In this document: one piece after another, positions 7,994-15,484 of the stretch
Numbering within the stretch: position 1 is the first letter of the stretch
How the letters are laid out: each line of letters opens with the position of its first letter
Source of the DNA: Salidesulfovibrio onnuriiensis
Lineage (GTDB): Bacteria; Desulfobacterota; Desulfovibrionia; Desulfovibrionales; Desulfovibrionaceae
DNA length: 64,000 nucleotides
Direction: 5' to 3'
Assembly (NCBI RefSeq): GCF_008001235.1
Contig: NZ_CP040751.1
Span: forward strand, 603,001 to 667,000
Program-made: the position numbers and the translations under genes
The notes under the pieces: model-generated
Seen by the model: only the letters and a program-made list of their open reading frames with translations
Databases searched by the model: none
What the model was told of the DNA's origin: nothing

Positions 7994-8770
7994 TTGCGTA
8001 CACTGTTTCTGGACTGCACCACCGGGGTGAGCGGCGACATGCTGCTGGCTTCCCTGACCCATGCCGTGGATGAACTGGAGGGTCCGGGACAGGGCTTTTC
8101 CGTGCTGCAATCCGAGCTCGAAAAACTCGACCTGAAGGGCTTTGAACTGGACGTTCGGGAGCGAAAAATCGCGGGAATCATGACCCGTTTTTTGGACGTG
8201 CGCCAGACCTCGGACCAGCCGTTGCGGCATCTTGCGGATTTGACTCGGATCATTGAAGGTGCCGACCTTTCCGAATTCGTGGCCTCCCATAGTCTGGAGG
8301 CAGTAAAGGCCTTGGCAAATGCGGAATCCAAGGTGCACGGCACCACCGTGGACCATGTTCATTTCCATGAAGTGGGGGCCGTGGATACCATTGTGGATAT
8401 TGTTGGAGCCGTGGCTCTGGTCGCGCATCTTCAAGCCGGGAAAATCGTCGCTTCCGCCGTGGACCTGGGCAGCGGATTCGTGGAAATGGCCCATGGCCGT
8501 CTTCCCGTGCCGCCGCCCGCCTGCGCCGAGCTTGCTAAAGGCATGGTCACCTTTGCTTCCAACTCGGGCATCGAGCGGGCCACGCCTACGGGGCTGGCCT
8601 TGATCAGAACCCTTGCCCAGGGTTTCACAACGTTGCCTTTGGGTGAGTTGCAGGCTGTTGGATACGGTTGTGGTTCCCGCTCCGGGGATGATCAACCCAC
8701 CTACGTGCGAGCATTCGTGATCAACGAGGTGTGCGAAGAGTCGGTCCTGGCGGAGCATGTTCATGCCTGA
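7994..8770 (+). CDS. larC: LarC1-only nickel-insertion protein (LarC2 domain absent)
   Basis: A 258-residue protein matching only the N-terminal domain of LarC, the CTP-dependent nickel-inserting cyclometallase of nickel-pincer synthesis. LFLDCTTGVSGDMLLASL is the conserved N-terminus, VHGTTVDHVHFHEVGAVDTI is the histidine-rich family signature, and GYGCG near the end is where LarC1 normally closes. Full LarC runs on for about 130-150 residues that are missing here. The start is taken as TTG 7994 (GGTGG 8 bases before) because it aligns the family N-terminus (M-R-T-L-x-L-D); GTG 7982 and TTG 7883 are alternatives, and no in-frame ATG exists upstream. The downstream DUF3431 gene overlaps by 14 bases. 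Confidence 0.78.
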   Translation: MRTLFLDCTTGVSGDMLLASLTHAVDELEGPGQGFSVLQSELEKLDLKGFELDVRERKIAGIMTRFLDVRQTSDQPLRHLADLTRIIEGADLSEFVASHSLEAVKALANAESKVHGTTVDHVHFHEVGAVDTIVDIVGAVALVAHLQAGKIVASAVDLGSGFVEMAHGRLPVPPPACAELAKGMVTFASNSGIERATPTGLALIRTLAQGFTTLPLGELQAVGYGCGSRSGDDQPTYVRAFVINEVCEESVLAEHVHA

Positions 8771-9428
8771 GAGTGTGCAGGTCGTCATCGCGAAATATCG
8801 CGAAGATGTCTCCTGGGCTGAACGTCTGGGCCTGTCCTACATTGTGTACGACAAGAGCTCCGAACCGCTAACCGATGCGCGCCGGCTGCCGAATATCGGT
8901 CGCGAGGCCCATACTTATCTGACCCACATCGTGGAGCAGTGGGAGAGCCTGGCCGGGCACACGGCCTTTGTGCAGGGCAATCCCTTCGACCACCTGAATG
9001 ATCACGGAAAAGCCGATGTCCAGGAGCTTCGGTCCATGATCATGGACTGCGTGGAGCGCAATGTCCCGTTCCGGGGTTTTGCCTGGTTCCGGCTTCGGTG
9101 CGACGGTCTGGGCAGGCCCCATGACCTGGGGAATCCGGAAAACAGGGGACGCTGGCCCGGCTGGGGAAAGGACATTCCTGTGGCCGAGGTCTTTTCCAGG
9201 CTCTTTGCCGCCGAGCCTCCCCGGGAGTTCATCGCCAGGGCCGCGACAGGCCTTTTCTGCGTCTCGGCCGAACGCATCCGGACCCGGCCCCGGGAGTTTT
9301 ACGAATATGCCTTGCGGTTGGTTGCGGAAGATCCCCGGGACACCGAAAACACGGGCCACGCCCTTGAGCGGCTCTGGCAACTTGTTTTTAACGGCAACCG
9401 TGCGTGGAACAAAGATAAGTATTTCTAA
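8757..9428 (+). CDS. DUF3431-family protein
   Basis: A 223-residue soluble protein that appears to match DUF3431, a family of unknown function with glycosyltransferase-like features. The N-terminal VQVVIAKYREDVSWAERLG is the characteristic family opening; later segments include ENRGRWPGW and ARAATGLFCVSAERIRTRP. The ATG at 8757 (GGAG just upstream) overlaps the larC end by 14 bases; a second ATG at 8763 is equally possible. No signal peptide or membrane segment is seen. Translational coupling to larC suggests shared expression, but no published role links DUF3431 to nickel-pincer cofactors as far as I know. The family call rests on the opening motif. Confidence 0.6.
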   Translation: MFMPESVQVVIAKYREDVSWAERLGLSYIVYDKSSEPLTDARRLPNIGREAHTYLTHIVEQWESLAGHTAFVQGNPFDHLNDHGKADVQELRSMIMDCVERNVPFRGFAWFRLRCDGLGRPHDLGNPENRGRWPGWGKDIPVAEVFSRLFAAEPPREFIARAATGLFCVSAERIRTRPREFYEYALRLVAEDPRDTENTGHALERLWQLVFNGNRAWNKDKYF

Positions 9429-9488
9429 CGCCCAGGCCTGGGCCGCCCGTGCCGCCGGATGCGGCGCACATTGTGGAGAGAGTTGGAG

Positions 9489-10718
9489 ATGTCCCTTCCC
9501 CTGAACCTGAGCATAGCCCTTTCCTCTTTGGCCACGCACAAGGTGCGCGCCATTCTGGCCATGCTCGGGGTCTTTCTCGGGGCCCTGGCCTTTACCGGGG
9601 TGCAGCACGTTTCCAAGATCATGGTCCGCAAGGCGGTCATCGAAACCGAAAAGCTCGGCCCCAACTTCTTTGTGGTGCTTGCGGGTCAGGTGCGTTTCCG
9701 GCGCAATGGATCGGTGGGTGTCCGCAACGACATGGCCAATTTCCGTCTCGGCGACGCCCGGGCCATCATCGACGGCGTGCCCTCGGTGCTCTCCGGGACG
9801 CCCTATGCTTATGGCTCCTTTTTGATCAAGGGCGGCGGCAACGCCCTGACGGCGCAGGTTTTCGGCACCTGGCCCACTTGGCCTGAGGTGCGCAGCATCA
9901 AGCCCATGCTCGGCCGCTACTTCACTTCGGAGGAGCTGGAAAGTCGGGCCATGGTCTGCACCATGGGCGTCACCATTGCCGAGCGTCTCTTCGGCGGCGC
10001 CGAGGCCGCCCTGGGCCGGACCGTGCTCATCTACCGCGCTCCCTACAAGGTCATCGGCATCATGGAGCCCAAGGGGCGCGATCTGGTGGGGGACAACCAG
10101 GACGAGTTCATGTTCATGCCCCTGACCACCTACATGCGCCGGGCCAGCAACCAGGATTTTCTCAACGGGGTTTCCCTGCGCCTGGCCAAGGGAGCGGACA
10201 TCGGCCTGGTGGAGGAGGCGGCCCGGGATATCCTTCGCACGCGGCATCGGATCAAGCCCGGCCAGCCCGACGACTTTGGCCTGCTTGCGGCCAGAGACAC
10301 CATCAAGCTCCAGCGCGAGGCCCTGGATCTCATGAGCACCCTGGGCCTGATCACCTCCGTGGTTTCCTTTGGCGTGGGCGGCATGGGCATTCTTTCCATC
10401 ATGATCCTGGTGGTGCGCGCCCGCAGGGTGGAGATAGGCATCCGCAGGGCCGTGGGCGGCAAGCGCAGCGATATCATCCGCCAGTTCCTGTTCGAGTCCG
10501 GGCTCATGGCCGGGGTGGGCGGCCTGTGCGGGGTGATTGCCACGGTGATGCTGGTGTTCGGGCTGCACAAGGGGTTGGACCTGCCTCTGATCATCGATCC
10601 CTCCAGCCTGCTGCTGACCTTGATCGGCTCCTGCCTCATCGGCCTGGCGGCGGGCGCCTACCCGGCCTGGCAGGCCGCGCACATCGAGATTCTCGACGTT
10701 CTCAAGAGCGACGGCTGA
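9489..10718 (+). CDS. MacB/FtsX-type ABC transporter permease
   Basis: About 409 residues. One N-terminal membrane helix (LAMLGVFLGALAFTGV), a large periplasmic MacB_PCD-type domain, then three C-terminal helices with the coupling motif VRARRVEIGIRRAVGGKRSD typical of FtsX-fold permeases. These are mechanotransmission subunits that work with a MacB-like ATPase, moving lipoproteins, antibiotics or cell-wall regulators. No ATP-binding subunit or adaptor lies beside it, so its partner must be encoded elsewhere. ATG 9459 gives ten more residues; 9489 is preferred because it leaves MSLPLNLSIALSSL as N-terminus and has purine-rich sequence before it. Confidence 0.8.
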   Translation: MSLPLNLSIALSSLATHKVRAILAMLGVFLGALAFTGVQHVSKIMVRKAVIETEKLGPNFFVVLAGQVRFRRNGSVGVRNDMANFRLGDARAIIDGVPSVLSGTPYAYGSFLIKGGGNALTAQVFGTWPTWPEVRSIKPMLGRYFTSEELESRAMVCTMGVTIAERLFGGAEAALGRTVLIYRAPYKVIGIMEPKGRDLVGDNQDEFMFMPLTTYMRRASNQDFLNGVSLRLAKGADIGLVEEAARDILRTRHRIKPGQPDDFGLLAARDTIKLQREALDLMSTLGLITSVVSFGVGGMGILSIMILVVRARRVEIGIRRAVGGKRSDIIRQFLFESGLMAGVGGLCGVIATVMLVFGLHKGLDLPLIIDPSSLLLTLIGSCLIGLAAGAYPAWQAAHIEILDVLKSDG

Positions 10719-10757
10719 TCCGACATCTTTCCCTTCTCTCCAGACAAAATAACCGAC

Positions 10758-10785
10758 TTGCATACGGAATTATGCTCAGTATGAT
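10758..10785 (+). promoter_or_regulatory. sigma70-type promoter before the solute-binding gene
   Basis: TTGCAT (10758-10763), a 16-base spacer and TATGAT (10780-10785) precede the 10821 start by about 35 bases, after the end of the permease gene. Confidence 0.45.
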
Positions 10786-10820
10786 GAAGGAAACGGCCCA
10801 TTGCGCCGTGGGAGAGCGTC

Positions 10821-11579
10821 ATGAAGAAGGTTCTGCGACTACTCTTTCTTGCCATACTCGGCCTCTTGCTGCCGGTGGGGGCGGCCCTGGCGGGCAGCAC
10901 CATCATGGTGGCCACGGACTACTGGCCTCCCTTCCGCATTGAAAGCGAAGACATTCGCGGCATCGACCCGGACATTCTGCACGAGGTGGGCAAGCGCATG
11001 GGCGTGGAATTCGTCATGACCCGCATGCCCTGGGCCCGCTGCCTCGAGGAGATGCGGCGGGGCGGGGTGGACATGATGAGCGGCCTGGCCAAGACCCCGG
11101 AACGGGCCGAATACATCCAGTACAGCGATGTCGTCTATTATGCCTGCGCCCCGGCCTTTTATGCCCGGGAGGGGACAAAGGCGGCCCGTGTTTCCACCTA
11201 CGCGGGGCTGCGCGATTTCAGCATCGGGTATACCCGCAGCTCGGCCTACTTCGAGCCCTTTGATTCGGACAAGACGCTGCACAAGATGGCCGGGAACAAC
11301 GAACACCAGCTTTTGCGCATGGTCAGCGAGGGCCGCTGGGACATGCTCATCGGCACGGACTGCCAGGTGGACTATGATCTGGCCCGCATGGTCGGCACGG
11401 AAAATCTAGTCAAGGTCGCCTACCGCCCGGAACAGCGGGTCAATCTGTACATGGGATTTTCCAAGCGCTCGCCGTTTCGCAAACGCATGGGCGAGTTCGA
11501 TGCGATCCTCCGGGACATGCTCGCGAACGGGGAGATCTCCAGGATTGCCTCCAGGTACCTGAAGGTCAGCGCCAAGTAG
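10821..11579 (+). CDS. periplasmic solute-binding protein, SBP_bac_3 family
   Basis: 252 residues with a clear signal peptide (MKKVLRLLFLAILGLLLPVG, cleavage after AALA) and an SBP_bac_3 domain starting IMVATDYWPPFRI. These type II binding proteins capture amino acids or other small polar ligands in the periplasm. No permease or ATPase gene is adjacent, and an intrinsic terminator follows at once, so this is a monocistronic stand-alone binding protein. It may serve a remote transporter or act as a ligand sensor; a similar stand-alone gene lies at 33556. The ligand cannot be read from sequence. Confidence 0.8.
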   Translation: MKKVLRLLFLAILGLLLPVGAALAGSTIMVATDYWPPFRIESEDIRGIDPDILHEVGKRMGVEFVMTRMPWARCLEEMRRGGVDMMSGLAKTPERAEYIQYSDVVYYACAPAFYAREGTKAARVSTYAGLRDFSIGYTRSSAYFEPFDSDKTLHKMAGNNEHQLLRMVSEGRWDMLIGTDCQVDYDLARMVGTENLVKVAYRPEQRVNLYMGFSKRSPFRKRMGEFDAILRDMLANGEISRIASRYLKVSAK

Positions 11580-11587
11580 AGGAACAT

Positions 11588-11614
11588 GGCCGCGCAACGG
11601 GCCGCGCCTTTTTT
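11588..11614 (+). terminator. intrinsic terminator after the solute-binding gene
   Basis: GGC(C)GCG (11588-11594, one bulged C) pairs with CGCGCC (11603-11608) and is followed by six T (11609-11614), 9 bases after the stop codon. Confidence 0.7.
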
Positions 11615-11625
11615 CCCCGCCTTAT

Positions 11626-12390
11626 TCAGAATCGCAAGGACAGGCAGGTCAGGCCGCCGTCCATCTTGCGGAATTCGGATGTGTCCACGATTCGTATTTT
11701 CGCCCCCATATTGCTCACCAGTTTTAGTGTCCGGGGAAAGCCTTCGGGCACCAGCAAGGTCTCGTTCACCAGCAGGCAGTTGGCCGCATAGGCCTCGTCG
11801 CCGGGTACGGTGATCACACGATAATCGCGGAATTCCGGCCGCGCGGCCAGGGCCGCGGAAGCCAGCACCGTGTCTTCGGCCACCGCGTTGATGTCGGTCT
11901 TGAGGTGCAGGCCTGCGGCAAGGGGCACGGGCACGGCCCGGTACCCGAAACGGTCCACGACGTCCTTGAACTGCTCGAAGCCCGCCCGGTTGGTGCGGCT
12001 GGTGATGCCCACGAAAAAGGTTTTGCCCATGAGCAGCACGTCGCCGCCGTCCAGGGTGCCGGGCGCTTCAATGGGGAACACGTCGCCGTATTGTTCCAGC
12101 TCCGGCCGCATGGCTGCGGCCTCTCCCGTGCGCGACGGCGCCCCGGGAAGGGCCAGCACCGCAGCGCCGTCCCCCGGCAGCATTACGGCAGGGTCCTCCA
12201 CGAACACGGAATCCGGATATTCGGGCAGGGCGTCCAGGATTTGCACGCTCAGGCCGGCTTCGGTCAGCGCCGCGCAATAGTCCTTGTGCTGGGCCAGGGC
12301 CGTTTCGAAATCGGGCGCGCCCAGGGCGGCGGTGGTCAGACCCTGGGACATGGACTGTGGCGGAATGCGGGTAATGGCTCGGGAAAACAT
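11626..12390 (-). CDS. ddaH: dimethylarginine dimethylaminohydrolase-like hydrolase
   Basis: A 254-residue amidinotransferase-fold enzyme. Family landmarks are VFVEDPAVM (substrate acid residues), GTLDGGDVL, GLHLKTD with the catalytic histidine, and C-terminal GGLTCLSLRF with the catalytic cysteine near residue 249. DDAH hydrolyses methylated arginines to citrulline and amine through a covalent Cys intermediate; the length and single-domain form fit DDAH better than the ~400-residue arginine deiminase. The ATG at 12390 has AGGAGG upstream (GTG 12393 directly before it is less likely). It diverges from a TetR gene with a palindromic operator in the shared region. Confidence 0.82.
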   Translation of the reverse strand: MFSRAITRIPPQSMSQGLTTAALGAPDFETALAQHKDYCAALTEAGLSVQILDALPEYPDSVFVEDPAVMLPGDGAAVLALPGAPSRTGEAAAMRPELEQYGDVFPIEAPGTLDGGDVLLMGKTFFVGITSRTNRAGFEQFKDVVDRFGYRAVPVPLAAGLHLKTDINAVAEDTVLASAALAARPEFRDYRVITVPGDEAYAANCLLVNETLLVPEGFPRTLKLVSNMGAKIRIVDTSEFRKMDGGLTCLSLRF

Positions 12391-12450
12391 CACGATACTC
12401 CTCCTTTATGTGCCTTGCGACTATGGCACAGGGCGCAGGTGCGGACAAGA

Positions 12451-12500
12451 TTGACAGAGGAGCGGAACCGTTTTATGAACATGTTCAGTGAACGTGTTCA
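12451..12500 (+). promoter_or_regulatory. promoter with overlapping TetR operator (ddaH/tetR region)
   Basis: A perfect -35 TTGACA (12451-12456), a 17-base spacer and TATGAA (12474-12479). From the -10 on, TGAACATGTTCA (12476-12487) and TGAACGTGTTCA (12489-12500) flank one central G, a 25-base near-perfect palindrome ending 14 bases before the tetR ATG. This is a textbook autorepressor arrangement; the binding protein is presumably the TetR just downstream. Confidence 0.7.
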
Positions 12501-12514
12501 TGAAAGAGGAAAAC

Positions 12515-13135
12515 ATGAGATCAAAGCGAGAGCAGGGCAAGATTGAAACCCGGCGAAAAATCTTCGAGGCGGCCAGGGCCGCCTTCCTGGAGCAGGGGTT
12601 CGAGGGAACCACCATGCGGGATGTCGCCGCGCGGGCCGGGGTGGGGCTGGGCACCGTGAACCTGCATTTCAGGGACAAGTCATCGCTTCTTCACGAGGTG
12701 TTCTATGGGGAGATCGAGCGCAAGGCCTTCGAGGCCGTTGCCCATGTCCCGGACGCTCCCCTGGAGGAGCAGCTCGTCCACCTGCTGAACGAGGAATACA
12801 GGTATTACGAGGAGCAGCGGGTGGCCCTGACCCATTGGGTCAAGGAATCCTTTTTCATCGCCGGGCACTGGGGGAGCAGGTACGAGGAGCAGCTCTGGCG
12901 CTATGCCGGAGAGGTGGCGAAGCTCTTCGAGTCGGCCCGTGATCGCGGCGAGATCAAGCCGGAAACCGACTGCGGGGTTGCGGCCATGTCCTACATTTCC
13001 CACTACATGATCGGGCTGGTCATGGGCGTGCGCAAGGAGCCGTTCAACCGGGAGGAAGTCATGAAAACCGTGGAGCCCATGGTCAGGATGCTCGCCCGTG
13101 GGCTACGCAGCAAGGAGGCGCGCCATGAGTCTTGA
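12515..13135 (+). CDS. TetR-family transcriptional regulator
   Basis: 206 residues. The N-terminal TetR DNA-binding domain reads KIFEAARAAFLEQGFEGTTM then RDVAARAGVGLGTVNLHF, followed by an all-helical ligand-binding domain. TetR proteins are dimeric repressors released by a small ligand. The start at 12515 has AGAGGA 5-7 bases before it; the upstream GTG 12488 and ATG 12500 lie inside the operator. The last 11 bases overlap the DUF2867 gene. The operator upstream predicts autorepression and possibly control of ddaH. Confidence 0.85.
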   Translation: MRSKREQGKIETRRKIFEAARAAFLEQGFEGTTMRDVAARAGVGLGTVNLHFRDKSSLLHEVFYGEIERKAFEAVAHVPDAPLEEQLVHLLNEEYRYYEEQRVALTHWVKESFFIAGHWGSRYEEQLWRYAGEVAKLFESARDRGEIKPETDCGVAAMSYISHYMIGLVMGVRKEPFNREEVMKTVEPMVRMLARGLRSKEARHES

Positions 13136-13634
13136 TTATTCCTGGACCATCCCGGCCTTTCGGGAGCGCATGGCCGGTGCGGATCATGTGGATTCCCACG
13201 ACATCGAGGGCGACCTGCCGTTCAAGCGGCAGCTGGTGCGGGCCATGAACTGGGCCCCGGCGTGGGTGAAGTTCCTGTACAAGGTCCGCAAGGTCGTGGC
13301 CCGCGTCATGGGCCTGGAGCACGACGACGCCTATGGCTACCAGCGCTTTGACGAGGCCTCCTTTCCCATGCGGCCGGGCGAGATGGCCGGCCCCTTTGAA
13401 GTGGTCGCGGCCCGGGAGGATTCCTTCTGGATGGCCCGGGCCGAGGACAGGCATCTGGCCGGATACATCTGCATGGCCGTGGAGGAACTGGGCCAGGGGC
13501 GCAGGAAATACCACTGCACCACCATCGTCTGTTTCCGCAACTGGCTGGGACCTGTCTATTTCAACCTGATCCGCCCGTTTCATCATCTCATTGTGCGCGG
13601 CATGTTGCGCGAATCTGTCAGGCGCGACAGCTGA
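13125..13634 (+). CDS. DUF2867-like protein
   Basis: 169 residues from the ATG at 13125, which has AAGGAGG upstream and overlaps the tetR end by 11 bases. The protein ends IRPFHHLIVRGMLRESVRR, typical of DUF2867 proteins, which probably share a lipid- or steroid-binding SRPBCC-like fold. Within the frame, GPFEVVAAREDSFWMARAED looks like the central strands. No signal peptide. Coupling to a TetR suggests it is the regulator's main target. Its function is unknown. Confidence 0.65.
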   Translation: MSLDYSWTIPAFRERMAGADHVDSHDIEGDLPFKRQLVRAMNWAPAWVKFLYKVRKVVARVMGLEHDDAYGYQRFDEASFPMRPGEMAGPFEVVAAREDSFWMARAEDRHLAGYICMAVEELGQGRRKYHCTTIVCFRNWLGPVYFNLIRPFHHLIVRGMLRESVRRDS

Positions 13635-13691
13635 AAACTCCGTAATGGCTTGGTTGCTACATGTAAAAAAATGTAAACGGCGTTAAAGATT

Positions 13692-13706
13692 GTGAACACT
13701 GTTTAC
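13692..13706. promoter_or_regulatory. putative TetR operator palindrome
   Basis: GTGAACACTGTTTAC (13692-13706) is an imperfect 15-base palindrome 30 bases before the second tetR start; a further GTAAAC half-site lies at 13673-13678. Position suggests autoregulation of the efflux operon. Confidence 0.35.
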
Positions 13707-13736
13707 GCGATAATTGAATCCTGATAGTCCGAACCT

Positions 13737-14366
13737 ATGGCAACAAGCAAACGAGTCAGCAAGGAGCAGGAGCGCAAGCGGCGTCTCATTCTGGAGGCGG
13801 CCAAGCGCCTTTTCGCCAAGGAAGGGTTCGACAACGTCTCCATGCGGCGCATCGCGGCCGAGGCCGACTACAGCCCGGCCGCCATCTACCGCTATTTCCG
13901 GAGCAAGCGCGAGATTCTTTCCCATCTGCGCAACCAGGGTTTTGCCGAGTTCAGCAGCAACCGCGCCTATCTGGAGGAGTCCCTTTCGCCCGAGGAGCTG
14001 CTTCGGGAGGCGGGCAGGAGCTATATCCGTTTCGCCATGAACAACCCCGACGATTTTCACCTCATGTTCTGTACCTCCTGTCGCGAGGTGGACCTGGAGG
14101 GGGAACTGGCCGGGGCGTCCCTGGAGTCCTACAGGCGTTTTCGCTCCATGGTCGGCAGGGTGGTGGAAAGCGGCTATTTCGGGGACGCGGATGAAGAGGC
14201 CGTGGCCTTCGGGCTCTGGGCCGGGGTGCAGGGGCTTGCCAGCCTGATCACCAGCGGCCGGGCCCAGATTTTCAGCGAAAGCGACGTGGACGATCTTATG
14301 GAGCGCGTCTTGCGTTTCCTGCGCCGTCCCGCGGGGACAGGGGATAGATCTCAAGGAAAAAGGTGA
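13737..14366 (+). CDS. TetR-family regulator of the RND efflux operon
   Basis: 209 residues. The TetR HTH is clear (LILEAAKRLFAKEGFDNVSM then RRIAAEADYSPAAIYRYFRS), followed by a C-terminal domain resembling TetR_C_13/WHG types. The stop at 14366 is seven bases before the adaptor start, so it is the first gene of a tetR-adaptor-pump operon. By analogy with AcrR and similar regulators it would repress the operon until a toxic ligand binds. The ribosome binding site before ATG 13737 is poor. Confidence 0.83.
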   Translation: MATSKRVSKEQERKRRLILEAAKRLFAKEGFDNVSMRRIAAEADYSPAAIYRYFRSKREILSHLRNQGFAEFSSNRAYLEESLSPEELLREAGRSYIRFAMNNPDDFHLMFCTSCREVDLEGELAGASLESYRRFRSMVGRVVESGYFGDADEEAVAFGLWAGVQGLASLITSGRAQIFSESDVDDLMERVLRFLRRPAGTGDRSQGKR

Positions 14367-14372
14367 TTGGTC

Positions 14373-15469
14373 ATGAAGAGGATACTGGTTTTCATGCTGG
14401 CGGCCGGAGTGCTGCTTTTTGCCGGTTGCGGAAACGGCGACAAGGAGGCCGGGGCCCAGGAATCCCCGAAGCCAGAGGCGGCCGTTTCCGGGGAATCGGT
14501 TGCTTCCGTTGAGAAGCGTCCCGAAACGCCGGCTTCCACCGAGACGTTCATGGTGCGGCCCGCGGCGCGGAACGCCACGCTCACGGCCTTTACCCGCGCC
14601 CGCAACTCCATGACCCTGGTGAGCGAGGTTTCGGCCCGCGTGGAAAGGGTGCCCACGGACGTGGGCGACGTCATCGGGGCGGACGGGGTCTTTGCCTACC
14701 TGGACGCCACCTTCATCCAGCTGGACCTGGACAAGAACCGGGCCGACCAGCAGCGGCTCAGGAGCGACGTGGTCTATTTCGGCAAGGAAAAGGGGCGCTA
14801 CGACGAACTGGTCAAGCAGAAGACCGCTGCCCAGTCCACCCTGGACAGCTTCGCCCGCGATCACACCACCTCGCTGCAGCAGCTCAAGGCCCTGCAGATC
14901 GAGGAAAAGCGACTCATGGAGCAGCTGGACCGCCACACCCTCAGGGCTCCGGCCGGGTGGAAGGTCACCGAGCGCTACATCGAGCCCGGCGAATGGGTGA
15001 ACGTGGGCGACAAGGTTGCCGAGCTGGGCCGTTATGACGTGCTCCTGGTCCCCTTGCCCTGGGTAGCGGAGAATACCGCGCCCTCAAGGACATGGGTGCG
15101 GACGTGCCCCTGCTGCTGCCCGAACTGGGCATGACGGTCCATGCACACGTGGAGCGCGTGTCTCCGGGGTTTGATCCCGAGACCCGCAAGATCAACGTGG
15201 ACCTGCAGATCGACAAGGGCGATTTCGAGTTCCGGGGCGGGGTCCGCACCGAGCTGACCCTGGACCTGCCGGATCCGGGCGGGTCCGTGCTGGTGCCTGC
15301 GAGCGCACTGGTCAAGGCCTACGAGGAGCATTTCCTGGTGCTGCCGGACAAGGAGCGTGTTCGCGTGGTGCTGCTGGGCTCGGGGCCGGACAACACGCGC
15401 CGCGTGACCTCGCCGGACGTGCGGCCGGGTGACGAGTTCCTGAAATATCCCTCCGGAAACGGCTCGTAA
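14373..15469 (+). pseudogene. RND efflux periplasmic adaptor, broken by a -1 frameshift
   Basis: The first part (from ATG 14373) is a lipoprotein with the lipobox LFAGC, a lipoyl/coiled-coil hairpin region and a beta-barrel start; the frame then ends at 15134. The rest of the adaptor continues in the next frame from about 15053 (LALGSGEYRALKDMGADVP) to the stop at 15469. Bases 15050-15055 read CCCCTT; one extra T would join the frames as VPFALGSGEYRAL, the expected family sequence, giving about 365 residues. Adaptors (HlyD/MFP) link the inner-membrane pump to an outer-membrane channel. It could be a real mutation or a one-base sequencing error; the intact pump gene follows 15 bases later. Confidence 0.8.
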
Positions 15470-15484
15470 GCGGGGAGCTTGGGC

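Noticed and set aside
8700-8900. Programmed frameshift joining larC to a LarC2 domain
   Set aside because: The next frame encodes a DUF3431-type protein, not LarC2 sequence, and neither alternative frame shows LarC2 motifs.
8868-10763. Minus-strand frame of about 630 codons opposite DUF3431 and the permease
   Set aside because: Antisense to two genes with recognisable motifs; low-complexity composition.
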